The notes under the pieces: model-generated
What the model was told of the DNA's origin: nothing
What the model saw: only the letters and a program-made list of their open reading frames with translations
Database searches by the model: none
Source: an uncultured Bacteroidota bacterium
Lineage (GTDB): Bacteria > Bacteroidota > Bacteroidia > Chitinophagales > S012-47
NCBI GenBank assembly: GCA_913062655.1
Contig: CAJXXO010000134.1
Span: forward strand, 1-7,355
DNA: 7,355 nucleotides
Reading direction: 5' to 3'
Shown here: one piece after another, positions 5,924 through 7,355 of the stretch
How positions within the stretch are numbered: the first letter of the stretch is position 1
Layout of the letters: the number at the start of each line of letters is the position of its first letter
Translations under genes and position numbers: made by a program

Positions 5924-6733
5924 TCAACCGAAATAGTCGGAAAAAGGCTCTTCGCTATTGAAGTAGCTTTTGGGGGTTATACCGGAGAGGGTTTTAAAAT
6001 CATTGATCATGTGCGACTGGTCGAAGTAGCCGCATCTGTGTGCAAGTGCCGTCAGGCGCAATGCGGGCTGCTGTGACTTCTCGTAGATGGCGTGTTGGAA
6101 GCGCACAATTTTTATAAACTGCTTGGGCGAGGTCCCGATACCTGCAGCAAAGGTACGCTCGAACTGCTTGCGACTCAAAAATAGACGGGCGGCTACCTCC
6201 TCGATCGGCATACGGCCCTTGGATTGATTGATGAGGTGTACCGCCTGCCGGATGCGGTCGTGCTGGTAGGTGGGGTCATTCCGTTGCAGCCGGCCGATCA
6301 GAAACCGTTCTGCCACCTGAATCCTTTTCTCGAACGTGGTTGCTGAAGCCAGTTCATCTTCGAGCTGATCAACGGTGTCGGTCAGGATATAGCGGAGTGG
6401 TACGCTCTGGTTGACGAGCTCATGCATGGGGAGGGCTAAGAATCGAGACAACCCGTGCGGCAGAAAGTAGATGGCGAAGAGGGACAGGTGGCCGGTTACT
6501 TTCAGCTCATGGTGCCCATGTAGCTGCCCGGTAATGACCATATTGTCGCTGACGACCTTTTGGGGTGCAGCAACTTCCGGCTTGTCCCCGAAATAGATGA
6601 TGAGCTCAAAGAGCCCATTGGGTACTATTTTTTGCAGGTGTGCTTTGCCGGTTGGCATACGCTTGTCCAGGCTCCAATAGTGCTTCACGTATTGAGACAA
6701 GAAACCGGTGGGTTGGGCTAGGTTGTAGGTCAT
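5924..6733 (-). CDS. AraC-family transcriptional regulator with DUF6597-like N-terminus
   Basis: The 269-residue protein has a C-terminal AraC/XylS DNA-binding domain (about 160-258) with two helix-turn-helix motifs. The first is around 176-200 ('MPIEEVAARLFLSRKQFERTF'-type segment) and the second around 225-250 ('LAHRCGYFDQSHMINDFKTLSG', where GYFDQSHMINDFK is the hallmark). It ends with the usual 'GITPKSYF'. The N-terminal half (about 8-115: 'YVKHYWSLD', 'IVPNGLFELIIYFGD', 'ITGQLHGH', 'LFAIYFLPHGLSRFLALP') matches the DUF6597 type of ligand-sensing domain found on many Bacteroidota and other AraC proteins. The ligand is unknown. The start is 62 nt downstream of the VOC-protein stop, and no separate promoter is evident, so the two may be co-transcribed. 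There is no sign that it controls the heme-type operon, which lies about 600 bp away behind the repeat region. Confidence 0.9.
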   Translation of the reverse strand: MTYNLAQPTGFLSQYVKHYWSLDKRMPTGKAHLQKIVPNGLFELIIYFGDKPEVAAPQKVVSDNMVITGQLHGHHELKVTGHLSLFAIYFLPHGLSRFLALPMHELVNQSVPLRYILTDTVDQLEDELASATTFEKRIQVAERFLIGRLQRNDPTYQHDRIRQAVHLINQSKGRMPIEEVAARLFLSRKQFERTFAAGIGTSPKQFIKIVRFQHAIYEKSQQPALRLTALAHRCGYFDQSHMINDFKTLSGITPKSYFNSEEPFSDYFG

Positions 6734-6756
6734 CTTGAAGTGTTACCCAAAAGGGT

Positions 6757-6784
6757 GTGGTGCTGAAGTAGTGTTCAGCACCAC
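6757..6784 (-). terminator. 11-bp hairpin between the VOC and AraC genes (terminator or attenuator candidate)
   Basis: GTGGTGCTGAA (6757-6767) and TTCAGCACCAC (6774-6784) are perfect inverted repeats around a 6-nt loop, beginning 11 nt after the VOC-gene stop. In the direction of transcription the stem is followed by ACCC-TTTT-GGGT (6745-6756), a second tiny hairpin containing only four Ts. It could end part of the VOC transcripts, set the ratio of the two genes or protect a 3' end. The weak T-tract keeps termination uncertain. Confidence 0.45.
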
Positions 6785-6795
6785 CACCTAATGTA

Positions 6796-7152
6796 TTAAT
6801 CTTCGTGCAGGCCAATTTTGTTTCCTTCCGAGTCAATAATTAAGGCAAAATACCCCCTGCCTTCGGCTTCAATTTTCGTTTTAGGCTGCACTATGGTGCC
6901 TCCCTGTTCGCTGACCGCCTCCAGGACAGCATCCAATCGCTTATTGGTGTCGAAACTTACCAATACACCATCCGTGGCGGGCCGGAAGTCCGGGGCCTGC
7001 GAAATGGCGCCTTCTCCATTGGGGAAACAAGCCATTTTTTCCGTGCCAAAGTCCATCACTTCGGTCTCCAGGTGTAAGGCGTTAGCGTAGAATGTCGCGG
7101 CCCTTTCGATGTCTGTTGCGGGTATTTCTACCCATGAAATCAATTTTTTCAT
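6796..7152 (-). CDS. VOC-superfamily (glyoxalase/bleomycin-resistance-like) protein
   Basis: The 118-residue soluble protein shows the paired beta-alpha-beta-beta-beta layout of vicinal-oxygen-chelate proteins. 'ISWVEIPATDIERAATFYANAL' (5-26) is the typical opening strand and helix. 'MACFPNGEGAISQ' (40-52) and 'GVLVSFDTNKRLDAVLEAVSEQGGTIVQPKT' (62-92) form the middle. The protein ends in 'GYFALIIDSEGNKIGLHED' (100-118). Glu9 and Glu/His residues in the last segment are the likely metal-ligand positions of the fold. The family is broad (lyases, dioxygenases, drug-binding proteins), so no substrate can be given. The size matches single-domain members. It stands first, with the AraC gene following after 62 nt, and an A-rich leader without a Shine-Dalgarno sequence precedes the ATG at 7152. 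Confidence 0.9.
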   Translation of the reverse strand: MKKLISWVEIPATDIERAATFYANALHLETEVMDFGTEKMACFPNGEGAISQAPDFRPATDGVLVSFDTNKRLDAVLEAVSEQGGTIVQPKTKIEAEGRGYFALIIDSEGNKIGLHED

Positions 7153-7189
7153 GCTTTTGGTTTTTTTGTGTGTAAATCAAGTGACGGTA

Positions 7190-7197
7190 CAAAAGTA
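7190..7197 (-). promoter_or_regulatory. Candidate -7 promoter element of the VOC/AraC unit
   Basis: The minus strand reads TACTTTTG, a perfect match to the Bacteroidota -7 consensus TAnnTTTG. Transcription would start about 30 nt before the VOC ATG at 7152, leaving a short A-rich leader. A T-rich segment (complement of 7215-7218) lies upstream, but no clear TTTG -33 element stands at ideal distance. Confidence 0.5.
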
Positions 7198-7280
7198 GGG
7201 GCGCGGCAGGTGCGAAAATTGTAGAATTGCGACAGGTTGGGGCCAGTTGACCGCTGGACTCGTGCGGGTAAGATGTGTGG

Positions 7281-7343
7281 GTAGAGAGTAGAGAGTAGTT
7301 AGTAGTTAGTAGTTAGTAGTGAGTAGTGGGTAGTGGGTGGTGA
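7281..7343. repeat. Nine tandem copies of a degenerate heptamer
   Basis: The units run without interruption: GTAGAGA twice, GTAGTTA three times, GTAGTGA once, GTAGTGG twice and GTGGTGA once. The strand is almost free of C. The copies change gradually from one end to the other, as in slipped-strand expansion. No coding meaning is evident. The array lies 129 bp upstream of the VOC start codon, beyond its predicted promoter, and may continue in degraded form past the window edge. Confidence 0.75.
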
Positions 7344-7355
7344 GGGGATTTATCG

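Noticed and set aside
5894..6076. Plus-strand 60-codon open frame
   Set aside because: It is antisense to the conserved DNA-binding domain of the AraC gene and has no features of its own.
5924..6733. AraC protein as regulator of the heme-type operon
   Set aside because: It is separated by about 600 bp of promoter and repeats and appears linked to the VOC gene, while the operators before the heme-type operon look like Fur-family sites.
7281..7343. CRISPR array
   Set aside because: The units are 7 bp and contiguous with no spacers.

Overview
The window looks like a chromosomal segment from a member of the Bacteroidota, most likely a free-living Saprospiria/Chitinophagia-type organism. The evidence is a protein with a type IX secretion (T9SS) C-terminal sorting domain, a SusC/HmuR-style TonB-dependent receptor with an N-terminal carboxypeptidase-regulatory-like domain, A-rich leaders without Shine-Dalgarno sequences, promoter candidates of the Bacteroidota TAnnTTTG type, and intergenic repeat mosaics that I associate with this group. 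The lineage below phylum is inference.

All seven genes are on the minus strand. The main unit, read from about 5390 down to base 1, is a tightly packed five-gene operon: (1) a secreted T9SS protein with two HmuY-like modules, (2) a periplasmic DUF6607-type protein, (3) a small four-helix membrane protein rich in histidine, (4) an outer-membrane TonB-dependent receptor of the heme/HmuR kind, and (5) a HmuY-like surface lipoprotein cut off by the window edge. Junctions are 12 nt, 6 nt, a 4-nt ATGA overlap and a 7-nt overlap, so the genes should be co-transcribed and partly translationally coupled. Read together they suggest heme (or related metal-chelate) capture at the cell surface, import through the receptor, and handling by the DUF6607 and membrane proteins, whose exact roles are unknown.

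Upstream of this operon (5384-5499) is a dense regulatory region with four strong palindromes. Two match the TTTAGAA-N3-TTCTAAA layout of the alphaproteobacterial Irr/ICE box, a Fur-family site (one perfect, one with a single mismatch). The other two are perfect TACCTAA-N2-TTAGGTA palindromes of unknown binder. One Irr-like site fills the spacer between the candidate -33 and -7 elements, which suggests repression by a Fur-family regulator.

From 5500 to 5923 there is no credible gene. The stretch is a patchwork of short intergenic repeats and a strong hairpin. Beyond it lie an AraC-family regulator with a DUF6597-like N-terminus and, upstream of that, a small VOC/glyoxalase-like protein with a good Bacteroidota promoter. 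The two are separated by 62 nt holding an 11-bp hairpin. The right edge (7281-7343) carries nine tandem copies of a degenerate heptamer.
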